Source: Flavobacterium lotistagni (GTDB lineage: Bacteria; Bacteroidota; Bacteroidia; Flavobacteriales; Flavobacteriaceae). Taken from it: a DNA stretch of 64,000 bases. Of the stretch, positions 34,893-44,425 are shown piece after piece. Position numbers and translations under genes: made by a program. Location: contig NZ_JAAJBU010000003.1 in the NCBI RefSeq assembly GCF_011392125.1, positions 1-64,000 on the forward strand. The letters run 5' to 3'. The number at the start of each line of letters is the position of its first letter. Within the stretch, counting starts at the first letter, position 1. The notes beneath the pieces are model-generated. The model did no database searches, had not been told where the DNA came from, and saw only the letters and a program-made list of their open reading frames with translations.

Positions 34893-36866
34893 TTATTTTT
34901 TTATGAATTTTTTGTAAAGACGGCCTTCTGAAGTCAATAATTCCAGTGTATAAAGCCCGTTGGCAAACCCAGAAAGCGGAATTATATCCGTGGTAAATTC
35001 GCCGACTTTTTGCCCCAATGCATTATAGATTGTGGCGCTTTTCAAAGCAATCGAATTCGGAGTCTGGATATTGAGTTGCTCGCTAGCCGGATTGGGATAA
35101 ATGCTCACAACGTCTTGCAATTCAAAACTTGAGGTTTCTAAAGTAGCCGAGTTATTTCTGGCGATGATGTCTTTTCTGATATCGAACACCACGCCGGTGA
35201 CCGTAAAAGGAACATCGACGATAAACTGCTGCCCGTTACTAGTATGATTCAAGACATAATCCTGAAACTGCCCGCCAATACCTGTTAGTCTTACTGGAAC
35301 CGGCATTTCAAAGAAACTTACCGAAGCGTTGGATTGGCTTTGATTGATGGTAATTCTTGCCTGACCGTTACCTAAATTGTTTGCCGTAATGTTGTATGTC
35401 GGATAGCCTTGGTTGTAAACCCAATCGTTGAAAAACTCAGTCAAATCAGTACTTGAAGCTGCTTCTAGGTGGCTTTGCAAGTCTGGAGTTTTTGCATAAC
35501 CATAGGCCAATAAAGGGTCGTTGAGATAATTGCGTAAACCCGTAAAGAAATTAGTATCGCCTAGTTTAAAACGCAACATGTTGAGCACCATGGCTCCTTT
35601 TCTGTAACTCAAACGACTGCTGAAAATTCTGCCTACGTCAAGTGCTTCTTCGTCGGTCATGTAAATGGCGCCACTCGGGTTAGAAGTGATGCTATTAATC
35701 ATATTGTTTTTATCGGTTGTAAAAGCCGCTTCTCCATCAAAGTGTTGGATGACCATCGAGGCTAAATAAGTCGCAAAACCTTCATTGAGCCAAATGTCTT
35801 TCCAGGAACCACAAGTGACTTTATCGCCAAACCATTGATGACCCATTTCATGTGCAATCAGGCTTCGGGTATATCCGCCATTGTTGCCGGCAGTCATAAA
35901 AGAAACCGTAGTGTGTTCCATGCCGCCGCCCCAATCAAATTGGCAATGGCCGTATTTTTCGTTGCGAAAAGGATAAGGCACAAATACCGATTCGAAGAAA
36001 TTCATAATGGCCGGAGTTACTTGCGTGCTGGCAATAACATCTGTTGCTTCTTCAGGATACATATAATCAACAATCGGGAAAAAAGGGCTTTGAGCAGTTC
36101 CCAAACCAGCTTGTTGGGTGTAAATCTGGTAATCGGTCACGGCCATACAAATCAAGTAAGCCGGAATCGGATAACCATGGTGGTAATGCGTTGTAGAGGT
36201 TCCGTTGCCATTATCGGTTTTAGATTGTTGCATTCCATTAGAAACAGCAGTATATTCAGAAGGTGCGGTGATGTAAACATCGATAGTATTGATTTTATCG
36301 TTCAAATCTTGTTTACAAGGCCACCAATCTCTGGCCCCGAAAGGTTCAGAAAGTGTCCAAAGTACCGGAGTGGCGCTGTGAAATCCTGTAATAAATGAGC
36401 CAAAACCGCTTCCAGAAGGTGCACCTGCATAAGTAATTTCAACGGTGGCTGAAGTGCCGCTGGCTTGTGTGGCAGGTAAAGTGATGATCAGTTCCGTATC
36501 GTTTCGGGTGAAGGCCAAATCGGCATTGTTCATTCTTACTGCGCTAACCTGGATTTGAGAATCGAAATTTTCATCGTTAGTGTCTGTAATTCTAGCTAAA
36601 TCAAAAATTACAGAGTTCATGGCTTCCAGCGCAGTATAAGTAGTGGTTACTTTTCCATCGATGAAAAAAACTGCTGGATCTACTTTGAATTCCAACTTAT
36701 GATAAGTAATGTCATAATTATCTGTGTTTGGATTGATGGCAGCCTGCATTCTTTTGGAAGCTGATTTCATTTCCATCTCGGCAATTTGGTCAATGTCTTT
36801 GTTCTGGGCCTGAGCGAATGAAGCTAACAGAGAAATAGTTAACGATAGTAGGTATATTCTTTTCAT
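34893..36866 (-). CDS. secreted M1-family aminopeptidase with T9SS sorting domain
   Basis: This 657-residue enzyme has a signal peptide and a gluzincin site: HEMGH (H339, E340, H343) with E362 in NEGFATY (HExxH-x18-E). The substrate-binding region GGGMEHTTVS is also seen (the M1 GxMEN-type motif is modified to GGMEH). The C terminus is a type A T9SS sorting domain (VSIYPNPASEQLNI to YTLELLTSEGRLYKKFIKK). It would be a cell-surface or released peptidase used in protein degradation. It is divergent from serS with a promoter region of about 175 bases. Confidence 0.93.
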   Translation of the reverse strand: MKRIYLLSLTISLLASFAQAQNKDIDQIAEMEMKSASKRMQAAINPNTDNYDITYHKLEFKVDPAVFFIDGKVTTTYTALEAMNSVIFDLARITDTNDENFDSQIQVSAVRMNNADLAFTRNDTELIITLPATQASGTSATVEITYAGAPSGSGFGSFITGFHSATPVLWTLSEPFGARDWWPCKQDLNDKINTIDVYITAPSEYTAVSNGMQQSKTDNGNGTSTTHYHHGYPIPAYLICMAVTDYQIYTQQAGLGTAQSPFFPIVDYMYPEEATDVIASTQVTPAIMNFFESVFVPYPFRNEKYGHCQFDWGGGMEHTTVSFMTAGNNGGYTRSLIAHEMGHQWFGDKVTCGSWKDIWLNEGFATYLASMVIQHFDGEAAFTTDKNNMINSITSNPSGAIYMTDEEALDVGRIFSSRLSYRKGAMVLNMLRFKLGDTNFFTGLRNYLNDPLLAYGYAKTPDLQSHLEAASSTDLTEFFNDWVYNQGYPTYNITANNLGNGQARITINQSQSNASVSFFEMPVPVRLTGIGGQFQDYVLNHTSNGQQFIVDVPFTVTGVVFDIRKDIIARNNSATLETSSFELQDVVSIYPNPASEQLNIQTPNSIALKSATIYNALGQKVGEFTTDIIPLSGFANGLYTLELLTSEGRLYKKFIKK

Positions 36867-37041
36867 TTTGTCAATTTTTCGGCGAATTTAATCAATAATT
36901 CTTATCTACCCGCTTAATTTTCACTAAATTATATTTTGTTGAACTTGAACTCGTTAACACCGCGGGCAACTTTTTCATTTTCATCGCCATATCTCAAACA
37001 TTTGATTAAATTTGCGTGCTTATTTGAAAAGTGAAAATACC

Positions 37042-38313
37042 ATGTTACAAATCGGATTCATCAGAGAAAATCAAGAAAAAGTGATTACAGCCTTGGCCAA
37101 AAGAAACCTCGACGCCAAAGCCATCGTAGAAGAAGTGGTCGCCCTAGACGAGAAACGCCGTGCCGCTCAAGTGGAACTTGACAATACCTTATCTGAATCC
37201 AATAAGCTGTCCGCCTCGATTGGCGAGTTGATGAAGGCTGGTGAAAAAGCCAAAGCCGCCATTCTGAAAGAAAAAACAGTGCTGCTTAAGGAAGCTAGCA
37301 AGGAACTCAGCGATAAAGCCGAAGCCTACGCACACGAATTGCAACAAAAATTATACACGCTGCCGAACTTGCCTGCTGATATCGTTCCACACGGAAAATC
37401 TGCTGATGATAATGAAACGGTTTTCCAAGAAGGAGAAATTCCTGTTTTGCACCAAGGCGCACAGCCACATTGGGAATTGCTCAAAAAATATGATATCGTC
37501 GATTTTGAACTCGGCGTAAAAATCACCGGAGCGGGTTTTCCGGTATATAAAGGTAAAGGCGCCAGATTGCAACGCGCACTGATTAGTTATTTCCTCGACA
37601 AGAATACTGCAGCCGGTTACAAAGAATTTCAAGTGCCGCATTTGGTGAATGAAGCCTCAGGTTACGGAACCGGGCAATTGCCAGACAAAGAAGGGCAGAT
37701 GTACCACGTAGGCATCGATGATTTGTATTTGATTCCCACAGCTGAAGTTCCGGTGACGAACCTTTTTCGCGATGTAATTCTCAACGAAAACGAACTGCCG
37801 GTTTTATGCACTGGTTATACGCCTTGTTTCCGTCGGGAAGCCGGTTCTTATGGTTCGCATGTGCGCGGACTGAACCGTTTGCACCAATTTGACAAAGTAG
37901 AAATCGTCCGCATCGAACATCCAGATAATTCTTATGCCGCACTTGAAGGCATGGTCGAACACGTGAAAACTTTTTTACAAGAACTGAAATTACCCTACAG
38001 AATTTTGCGTCTCTGTGGCGGCGATATGGGTTTCACTTCAGCCTTGACCTATGATTTCGAAGTGTTTTCAACCGCACAAGATCGCTGGCTGGAGATCAGT
38101 TCGGTATCCAATTTTGAGACTTTTCAAGCCAATCGTTTGAAGTTGCGTTACAAAGATGCTAACGGCAAAAACCACTTGGCACATACCTTAAACGGAAGTG
38201 CTCTAGCCTTGCCACGCGTGTTGGCCGGAATCATTGAAAACTATCAAACTCCAGAAGGTATTGTAATTCCAGAAGTATTGCGTCCTTACACCGGATTTGA
38301 TCTCATCGATTAA
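37042..38313 (+). CDS. serS: serine-tRNA ligase
   Basis: The ATG at 37042 gives 423 residues starting MLQIGFIRENQ; the ORF's in-frame extension to 37012 is not conserved in type. The N-terminal coiled-coil arm (about 30-100) binds the tRNA variable arm. Class II motif 2 is seen (CFRREAGSYG...RGLNRLHQF), then motif 3 (LNGSALALPRVLAGIIENYQ). A TAAATTTG -7 box lies at 37007-37014, fitting a start of transcription about 20 bases before the ATG, although no TTG -33 element is well placed. Confidence 0.97.
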   Translation: MLQIGFIRENQEKVITALAKRNLDAKAIVEEVVALDEKRRAAQVELDNTLSESNKLSASIGELMKAGEKAKAAILKEKTVLLKEASKELSDKAEAYAHELQQKLYTLPNLPADIVPHGKSADDNETVFQEGEIPVLHQGAQPHWELLKKYDIVDFELGVKITGAGFPVYKGKGARLQRALISYFLDKNTAAGYKEFQVPHLVNEASGYGTGQLPDKEGQMYHVGIDDLYLIPTAEVPVTNLFRDVILNENELPVLCTGYTPCFRREAGSYGSHVRGLNRLHQFDKVEIVRIEHPDNSYAALEGMVEHVKTFLQELKLPYRILRLCGGDMGFTSALTYDFEVFSTAQDRWLEISSVSNFETFQANRLKLRYKDANGKNHLAHTLNGSALALPRVLAGIIENYQTPEGIVIPEVLRPYTGFDLID

Positions 38314-38390
38314 AAAGTTAATCTTTCCTTACCGCGCGCTGATTTGAGTACAAATGTGTTACTTTAGTGCTTCTATTTTTACGGATTTTC

Positions 38391-40166
38391 ATGAGAAGAA
38401 TAGCCTGCTTTTTACTGCTGTTTTGTTTCGGAATCGTTTCTTCGCAAAACGAGCAGCTCGCGCAAAACTATTTTGACAAAGGCGAATTCGAGAAAGCCAA
38501 GCTCAGTTTCGAGGAATTGCTCAAAACAAGCCCTTATAATGGGTTTTATTTTCAACGATTCATTGAGTGCCAGCAACAATTACAACAGTTAGACTTGGCC
38601 GAAAAAGCGATTCAAGATCGGATGAAATTTGTCCACCAAAGCAGCCTGCTAATCGAACTCGGGTACAATTACCAACTCAAAAAAGACCAACCCAGCGCCA
38701 CGAAATACTACGAAGAAGCACTGGCGACTATTCGGAAAAACCCCAATGAAGTATATAACATTGCACCAACTTTTGAGCGAAAATCACTGCTACAATATGC
38801 TTTGAATGCTTATGAACTGGCGTTGAGTATAGAGCCCAAGTTCAATTTCAATTTCGCCATGGCACTTCTTTACGGGCAACTAGGCAATACCGATATGATG
38901 GTCGAAAAATTCCTCACAGAAGCCTACACCAACCCGCAGAGCAACATCATGATTCAGAACCAGCTCACGCGATTTATGACTGAAGATGCCGATGTCAATT
39001 TCAACGAATCGCTGCGCAAAACCCTGATTTTGAAAACCCAAAAAAGTACCGACGTATTCTGGAACGATTACCTGAGTTGGTTTTACGTACAGCAAAAAGA
39101 ATATGGCAAAGCGTTCCTGCAGCAAAAAGCGATTTACAAGCGCAATCCGGAAACGTTTTCCAATATTGTCAACCTAGCGCAGTTGGCTATTGAAGAAGGT
39201 GATCAGGAAACCGCTAAAGAAATCTTTCAGTTTGTGCTGGAAAATACCCAAGATCTCGATCTCAAAATTCAGGCGCATACCTATTTGATGCAACTTCGCA
39301 TAGAAGCCGCTACCGAAAAAGATTATCCCGCAATAGCTTCCCAGCTCGATTTGCTGTTGAAAGAATTCGGAATCAGTCCGTATTCGTTGTCGCTTCAGAT
39401 TTTGCAAGCTCATTTTGCTACGTTTTATCTCAAAAATGCCGAACGCGGGAAAACCATCTTGAAAGCAGCCTTAAACTTGCCGATGGGTGAATACCAAAAA
39501 GCCGACGTGAAAATGGAACTTGCAGATATACTTTTGTATGAAGAGAAATTCAACCAAGCGCTGATCTACTATTCGCAGATTGAAAACGATATGAAAAATG
39601 CCGTAATTGGTCACGAAGCCAGTTTGAAAGCGGCCAAAACGAGTTATTTCAAAACCGATTTTCAGTGGGCGCAAAAGCAGTTCAAAGAACTCAAATCGGC
39701 CTCGACCCAACTCATTGCCAACGACGCGCTGGAATATTTCCTTTTGATCAACGACAACACCGTAGCCGATTCGACTCAAACCGCACTCAAAGAATTTGCC
39801 CATGCCGACTATTTGCTTTATCAGCATAAAAACCAAGCGGCACTTTCGAAGTTTCAATCTATTTTAAAAAGTTTCAAAGGCAACGAAATAGAAGCAGTTA
39901 CACTATATCGTTTGGGTAAAACCTACGAGAAATTGGGAGATAATCTAGCAGCTTTGAATCAATACCAAGCCATCATCAACCAACACAAAGAAGGCATTTA
40001 CATCGATGAAGCTTACTATTTCGCGGCAGAAATTTATAATAAACAAGGCGATATCGAGAAAGCCAAAACCTATTACGAACAAGTGATTTTTCACCACCAA
40101 GACAGTATCTATTTCACCGAAGCCCGAAAGAAATACCGTCAATTGCGCGGCGATACTTCGTTATAA
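38391..40166 (+). CDS. exported TPR-repeat protein
   Basis: The ATG at 38391 gives 591 residues with a signal peptide (MRRIACFLLLFCFGIVSSQ); the GTG 24 bases earlier is rejected. Tetratricopeptide repeats run along the length (YFDKGEFEKAKLSFEELLKT, AALNQYQAIINQHKEGIYID, GDIEKAKTYYEQVIFHHQDS). Such periplasmic TPR proteins act as scaffolds; the partner is not evident. It is probably co-transcribed with the DUF4286 gene, rsmA and mgtE that follow on the same strand. Confidence 0.88.
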   Translation: MRRIACFLLLFCFGIVSSQNEQLAQNYFDKGEFEKAKLSFEELLKTSPYNGFYFQRFIECQQQLQQLDLAEKAIQDRMKFVHQSSLLIELGYNYQLKKDQPSATKYYEEALATIRKNPNEVYNIAPTFERKSLLQYALNAYELALSIEPKFNFNFAMALLYGQLGNTDMMVEKFLTEAYTNPQSNIMIQNQLTRFMTEDADVNFNESLRKTLILKTQKSTDVFWNDYLSWFYVQQKEYGKAFLQQKAIYKRNPETFSNIVNLAQLAIEEGDQETAKEIFQFVLENTQDLDLKIQAHTYLMQLRIEAATEKDYPAIASQLDLLLKEFGISPYSLSLQILQAHFATFYLKNAERGKTILKAALNLPMGEYQKADVKMELADILLYEEKFNQALIYYSQIENDMKNAVIGHEASLKAAKTSYFKTDFQWAQKQFKELKSASTQLIANDALEYFLLINDNTVADSTQTALKEFAHADYLLYQHKNQAALSKFQSILKSFKGNEIEAVTLYRLGKTYEKLGDNLAALNQYQAIINQHKEGIYIDEAYYFAAEIYNKQGDIEKAKTYYEQVIFHHQDSIYFTEARKKYRQLRGDTSL

Positions 40167-40181
40167 ACCTATTTCAAAATT

Positions 40182-40508
40182 ATGCTACTATACAACGTCA
40201 CCATCAACATCGACGACAGCGTTCACGACCGATGGCTGCACTGGATGCAGGAAAAACACATTCCGGAAGTTTTAGCTACGGGCAAATTCTCCTCGGCGCG
40301 TATGGTCAAAGTGTTGGTCGTTGAGGAAATGGGCGGATCGACCTATGCTATTCAATATACCACAGATTCCAAGGCAACGCTCGACCGTTATTATCTCGAA
40401 GATGCACCGCGATTGCGTGAAGAAGGACAAAGGCTTTTTGGTGACAAAATGTTAGCATTTCGCACCGAACTTGAAGTATTGTCTGAGTTCTGGCCGATTA
40501 CCAGTTAA
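40182..40508 (+). CDS. DUF4286 family protein
   Basis: This 108-residue protein matches the small Bacteroidota family DUF4286: it starts MLLYNVTINIDDSVHDRWLHW, followed by KHIPEVLATGKF and YAIQYTTDSKATLDRYYLED. It has the look of a ferredoxin-like alpha-beta fold. The function is unknown. It lies 15 bases after the TPR gene and 60 bases before rsmA, an order often seen in Flavobacteria. Confidence 0.9.
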   Translation: MLLYNVTINIDDSVHDRWLHWMQEKHIPEVLATGKFSSARMVKVLVVEEMGGSTYAIQYTTDSKATLDRYYLEDAPRLREEGQRLFGDKMLAFRTELEVLSEFWPITS

Positions 40509-40568
40509 GATTTTCCGGCCCACGCAGCCCAATGTTTATTTAATTTCACGTCTTTGCAGCCCAACATT

Positions 40569-41348
40569 ATGGAAAAAGTCACTGCCAAAAAACACCTCGG
40601 ACAACATTTTCTCAAAGACGAAAGCATTGCCCAAAAAATCGCCGATACCCTCAGTCTTCAAGGCTATAGCGACGTACTCGAAATCGGGCCGGGCATGGGC
40701 GTTTTGACCAAATACCTACTAGAGAAACCCGTTGATACTTACGTGGTCGAAATTGATAAAGAATCCGTAGTGTATTTGGAAAACCATTATCCGAAACTGC
40801 ATGGCAAAATCATTGCGCAAGATTTTCTGAAGTACGATATCAATCAAGTTTTTCAAGGCCGACCGTTGGCCATTATTGGCAATTTCCCTTACAACATTTC
40901 CACCCAAATTGTCTTTCGGATGCTCGAGCTTCGGCACCAAGTTCCGGAATTCTCAGGCATGTTTCAGAAGGAAGTAGCCGAGCGCATTTGCGAGAAAAAG
41001 GGCAGTAAAACCTATGGCATTCTCTCGGTTTTAGCCCAAGCTTTCTATGATGCCGAATATTTGTTTACCGTAGGCGAACACGTTTTTAATCCGCCACCAA
41101 AAGTAAAATCGGGAGTATTGCGTTTGCGCCGTAAGGAAAATTTCACTTTGCCCTGTAACGAGAAACTGCTGTTCACAGTAGTAAAGACGGCCTTTCAACA
41201 AAGGCGAAAAACCCTGCGCAACAGTTTAAAAACTTTAAATTTATCCGATAATTTACGAGAAGATACTATCTTTGACCTGCGTCCGGAGCAACTCTCAGTA
41301 GAGCAGTTCATCGGGCTTACTCAAAAAATTCAGGCCGATGGAGTTTAA
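40569..41348 (+). CDS. rsmA: 16S rRNA (A1518/A1519) dimethyltransferase
   Basis: This is the KsgA/RsmA family: 259 residues from the ATG at 40569 ([19 protein letters not shown]); the TTG at 40554 is rejected. The SAM-binding motif is [15 protein letters not shown] and the catalytic motif IV NFPYN. It dimethylates two adenines in helix 45 of 16S rRNA. Its last 11 bases overlap the mgtE start, so the two are translationally coupled. Confidence 0.96.
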   Translation: MEKVTAKKHLGQHFLKDESIAQKIADTLSLQGYSDVLEIGPGMGVLTKYLLEKPVDTYVVEIDKESVVYLENHYPKLHGKIIAQDFLKYDINQVFQGRPLAIIGNFPYNISTQIVFRMLELRHQVPEFSGMFQKEVAERICEKKGSKTYGILSVLAQAFYDAEYLFTVGEHVFNPPPKVKSGVLRLRRKENFTLPCNEKLLFTVVKTAFQQRRKTLRNSLKTLNLSDNLREDTIFDLRPEQLSVEQFIGLTQKIQADGV

Positions 41349-42687
41349 AATCAGCAAAGAACTAATTCACGAATTAGAGCAACTCATTCAGGGAAAGAAA
41401 GACGAACAACTCGAACTTTTGCTCAATGACTTGCACCATGCTGATATTGCAGAAATTCTAGACAAGCTTGATTTTGATCAGGCCACTTACATCTTTAAAG
41501 TACTCGACAGCGAGAAAACCGCCGAAATCCTTCTGGAACTTGAAGACGATTTGCGCGAGAACATCCTCGGGCGGCTTTCCCCAAAAGAAATCGCCGAAGA
41601 GCTCGACGAACTCGAAACCAATGACGCGGCCGATATCATCGCCGAACTTTCCAAAGACAAGAAAGAGGAAGTTATCTCGGAGCTTCAAGACGTGGAGCAC
41701 GCCAAAGACATCGTCGATCTCTTGCGCTACAAGGAAGATACCGCTGGGGGAATCATGCACAAAGAGCTCGTTAAGGTCAATGAAAACTGGAATGTGCTCA
41801 CTTGTGTAAAAGAAATGCGTGCCCAGGCCGAGAATATTTCCAGGGTCCACTCGATTTATGTGGTCGATGACGAAGACCGGCTCAAAGGCAGATTGTCACT
41901 CAAAGATTTGCTCACCACTTCCACTAAAACGCCGATTCGCGATGTGTATATCAGCAAGCTCAACTACGTAAAGGTCGATACCGAAGACATTGAAGTGGCG
42001 CGGATTATGCAGAAATACGACCTTGAAGCGATTCCGGTGGTCGATGAGTTGGGCCGTTTGGTTGGGCGCATTACTATCGATGATATCGTAGATGTGATCA
42101 AGGAAGAAGCCGACAAAGATTACCAACTCGCGGCCGGTATTACCCAAGATGTTGAGGCCGATGACTCGGTACTGGAACTCACCAAAGCGCGGTTGCCTTG
42201 GCTGCTGATGGGAATGTTCATCGAATTTTTCGCCTCGTTCATTCTCAAAGGAAACGAAGAAGCATTTCACACTTATCAAACGCTCATTATTTTTGTGCCA
42301 TTGCTTTCGGCTACTGCGGGGAATATTGGCGCGCAGGCTTCGGCATTGGTTGTGCAAGGTTTGGCCAACGGCACTTTTACTTCTTTCAACAAAAGCTATT
42401 TGGCCAAAGAACTTCGTGTGGCGATGATCTCCGGAGCCATTATATCGATTGTGGTTTTTGCGTTTCATTCGCTGATTTATGGAGAATATATGGCCGGATT
42501 GGCCATCGGTATTTCGCTGATTGTCGTGATTCTTTTCGCCGGTACTTTGGGCACGTTGATTCCTATGATGCTCAATCGTTTCAAGATTGATCCGGCTTTG
42601 GCAACTGGGCCGTTTATCACGACCACCAATGACGTCTTCGGGATTTTGTTGTACTTTTCGATTGCCAAGCTGATTCTCCACATTTAA
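41338..42687 (+). CDS. mgtE: magnesium transporter MgtE
   Basis: This 449-residue protein has the MgtE N domain (helical superhelix, [20 protein letters not shown]), two CBS domains (about 135-255, with [20 protein letters not shown]) and a C-terminal pore of five membrane helices that includes the conserved region [17 protein letters not shown]. It is a Mg2+-gated channel of the inner membrane. It overlaps the rsmA stop by 11 bases. A 261-codon antisense ORF covers much of it and is a shadow. Confidence 0.95.
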   Translation: MEFKISKELIHELEQLIQGKKDEQLELLLNDLHHADIAEILDKLDFDQATYIFKVLDSEKTAEILLELEDDLRENILGRLSPKEIAEELDELETNDAADIIAELSKDKKEEVISELQDVEHAKDIVDLLRYKEDTAGGIMHKELVKVNENWNVLTCVKEMRAQAENISRVHSIYVVDDEDRLKGRLSLKDLLTTSTKTPIRDVYISKLNYVKVDTEDIEVARIMQKYDLEAIPVVDELGRLVGRITIDDIVDVIKEEADKDYQLAAGITQDVEADDSVLELTKARLPWLLMGMFIEFFASFILKGNEEAFHTYQTLIIFVPLLSATAGNIGAQASALVVQGLANGTFTSFNKSYLAKELRVAMISGAIISIVVFAFHSLIYGEYMAGLAIGISLIVVILFAGTLGTLIPMMLNRFKIDPALATGPFITTTNDVFGILLYFSIAKLILHI

Positions 42688-42699
42688 AATTCACAGATT

Positions 42700-43476
42700 A
42701 TGAACATTCACATCATCGGCGGCGGCAACCTCGGTGTCGCCATTGCATTGGGTATTGCTAAATATACCGCGGGTCATCAAGTAACCGTTACGCGCAGAAA
42801 TACCGAAAGTATCGAATATTTAACCGCAAAAGGCATTGTGGTTGCGAACAACAATTTGCACAACATTGAGCAGGCCGACTTGATTGTGCTGACGATTAAA
42901 CCGTATCAAGTGGCAACAGTACTGAGTGAAATCACACCGTTCATTTCAGGAAAAATCTTAGCTTCCGCGGTTAGTGGAGTAACGATAGAGCAACTGCAAA
43001 CCGTTACTCAAAACACTTGTAGTTGGGTTCGCATCATGCCCAATATCGCGATCCAGTTCGGCGCTTCGGCCACTTGTATTTCCTTTGCTGAAAAAGACAA
43101 AGCAGTACTTCAGCCGGTGGTTGATTTGTTCCAGAAACTAGGCACTGCCCCAATTATTGAAGAAAAACTTATGGATGCCGCTACGGTTCTCGGGGCTTGC
43201 GGAACGGCCTATGCCTTGCGTTACATTAGAGCGTCAATGCAAGCCGGAATCGAAATTGGGTTTGATTCGCAAACTGCGCTGGCCATTGCGGCCCAAACGG
43301 CTAAAGGTGCTGCGCAAATGTTGCTTGAAGAGAAAATTCATCCCGAGCAACTCATCGATCGCGTCACCACGCCTCAAGGTTGTACGATTGTTGGGCTCAA
43401 CGAAATGGAGCACCAAGGCTTTAGTTCTTCGTTGATAAAAGGCATTAAAACCTCGTTGAATAAAATCAAGGAATAG
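42700..43476 (+). CDS. proC: pyrroline-5-carboxylate reductase
   Basis: This 258-residue Rossmann enzyme has an N-terminal dinucleotide-binding motif (IIGGGNLGVAIA). The family signatures PNIAIQFGAS and the C-terminal helix region with VTTPQGCTIVGLNEMEHQGF (equivalent to the ProC VTSPGGTT segment) are seen. It reduces pyrroline-5-carboxylate to proline with NAD(P)H. The stop overlaps the end of the convergent SGNH-like gene by 11 bases. Confidence 0.93.
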   Translation: MNIHIIGGGNLGVAIALGIAKYTAGHQVTVTRRNTESIEYLTAKGIVVANNNLHNIEQADLIVLTIKPYQVATVLSEITPFISGKILASAVSGVTIEQLQTVTQNTCSWVRIMPNIAIQFGASATCISFAEKDKAVLQPVVDLFQKLGTAPIIEEKLMDAATVLGACGTAYALRYIRASMQAGIEIGFDSQTALAIAAQTAKGAAQMLLEEKIHPEQLIDRVTTPQGCTIVGLNEMEHQGFSSSLIKGIKTSLNKIKE

Positions 43477-44425
43477 GCTTTTTCAAATGAACATTCAGCG
43501 AATCTGAAAACTGCTTATAGAAGACTGCTACACCCAGATGATTCATGTGAAATGAATTATAGAAGTTAGTTTTCTCCTTGGTAAAGCTTTGTGTCGAAAA
43601 ATCCCAAAAAACCACATTCGGATTTTCTTGAGCCAGTTGCTTGATTTGCTTTTTAACCTCAGAAAAAGTAGGTTCTTGCAATGCAGTAAGCTCGTCATAT
43701 TGTGGTGCCCAAACCAAAATGAGTTGTGATTGGAGTTGGTGGCAATCAGCAATGATTTCTTTTAAAGCGGCCAGTTCGTGAGCTATTTCTGTGGTGGAAT
43801 AATTGATTTTTTTTCCTTGGAGTGCAGCCTTAAAAAGAGAAAAATCGTTGTTCCAGTTTTCTTTGTGCTGGAGATGGCCTTTTATTTTTGTGGTTTTTTT
43901 AATCCCCAGTATTCCCAATGCCCGCAGCACGTCTGTTTCAAAGCCACGGTATTTGCTCATCGGTATCCACTGCTCGTAGGCCACGGTCGCATCTGATTTT
44001 TTTAACTCCTTAAGCAGCACCTTGTCGTTATAATACGGCAGATAAAGCGCTTTGTGAGCTAGAGGCTTTTTCGTCAAGGCATACAAATCGACGTTTTGAA
44101 CTACAATTTTAGCGGGTTGGTTGTGGGCGAGATAACTCTTCCAAATGATTTGTTCCTCGCTCATCGACAAGCCGCTCAGCCCTAAGTTGTGGCCGCTGAT
44201 TCCGGTGTTTTTCTCGATGCAAACCGGGTCAAAATGCGCTTCGGTTCGGGAGTTGCCCAGAAACACCATTCGGGCGTTTACTTTGCCTTGCATGAGCGTA
44301 TTCCATTGCGAATAATCGGCGTGATTTGAGTTGCTTAGCCGATAATCGACATACAGTTGCAATGCCCACAGCAAACCGTAGCACGCCAACAACATTACAC
44401 CCATCTTTTTGAGAAACCGAACCAT
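43466..44425 (-). CDS. SGNH-like membrane-anchored protein paired with MBOAT acyltransferase
   Basis: This 319-residue protein has one N-terminal membrane helix (VMLLACYGLLWALQLYVDY) and a predicted SGNH/GDSL-like domain. It has a block I-like LGNSRTEAHFD, followed by GHNLGLSGLSMSEEQIIW, and a block V-like SFHMNHLGVAVFYKQFSD (Asp replaced by the FHMNH form). Proteins of this type accompany AlgI/DltB-like MBOAT acyltransferases and transfer the acyl group to a polymer outside the cell. It directly follows the MBOAT gene (sharing base 44425), so they form one operon. The acylated polymer is unknown. Confidence 0.75.
   Translation of the reverse strand: MVRFLKKMGVMLLACYGLLWALQLYVDYRLSNSNHADYSQWNTLMQGKVNARMVFLGNSRTEAHFDPVCIEKNTGISGHNLGLSGLSMSEEQIIWKSYLAHNQPAKIVVQNVDLYALTKKPLAHKALYLPYYNDKVLLKELKKSDATVAYEQWIPMSKYRGFETDVLRALGILGIKKTTKIKGHLQHKENWNNDFSLFKAALQGKKINYSTTEIAHELAALKEIIADCHQLQSQLILVWAPQYDELTALQEPTFSEVKKQIKQLAQENPNVVFWDFSTQSFTKEKTNFYNSFHMNHLGVAVFYKQFSDSLNVHLKKPIP

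Noticed and set aside
35835..36398. 187-codon antisense ORF in the M1 peptidase gene
   Set aside because: It is a shadow of a well-supported gene and has no motif of its own.
41896..42681. 261-codon antisense ORF in mgtE
   Set aside because: Composition follows the antisense of mgtE codons, it has no recognisable domain, and mgtE is a certain gene.
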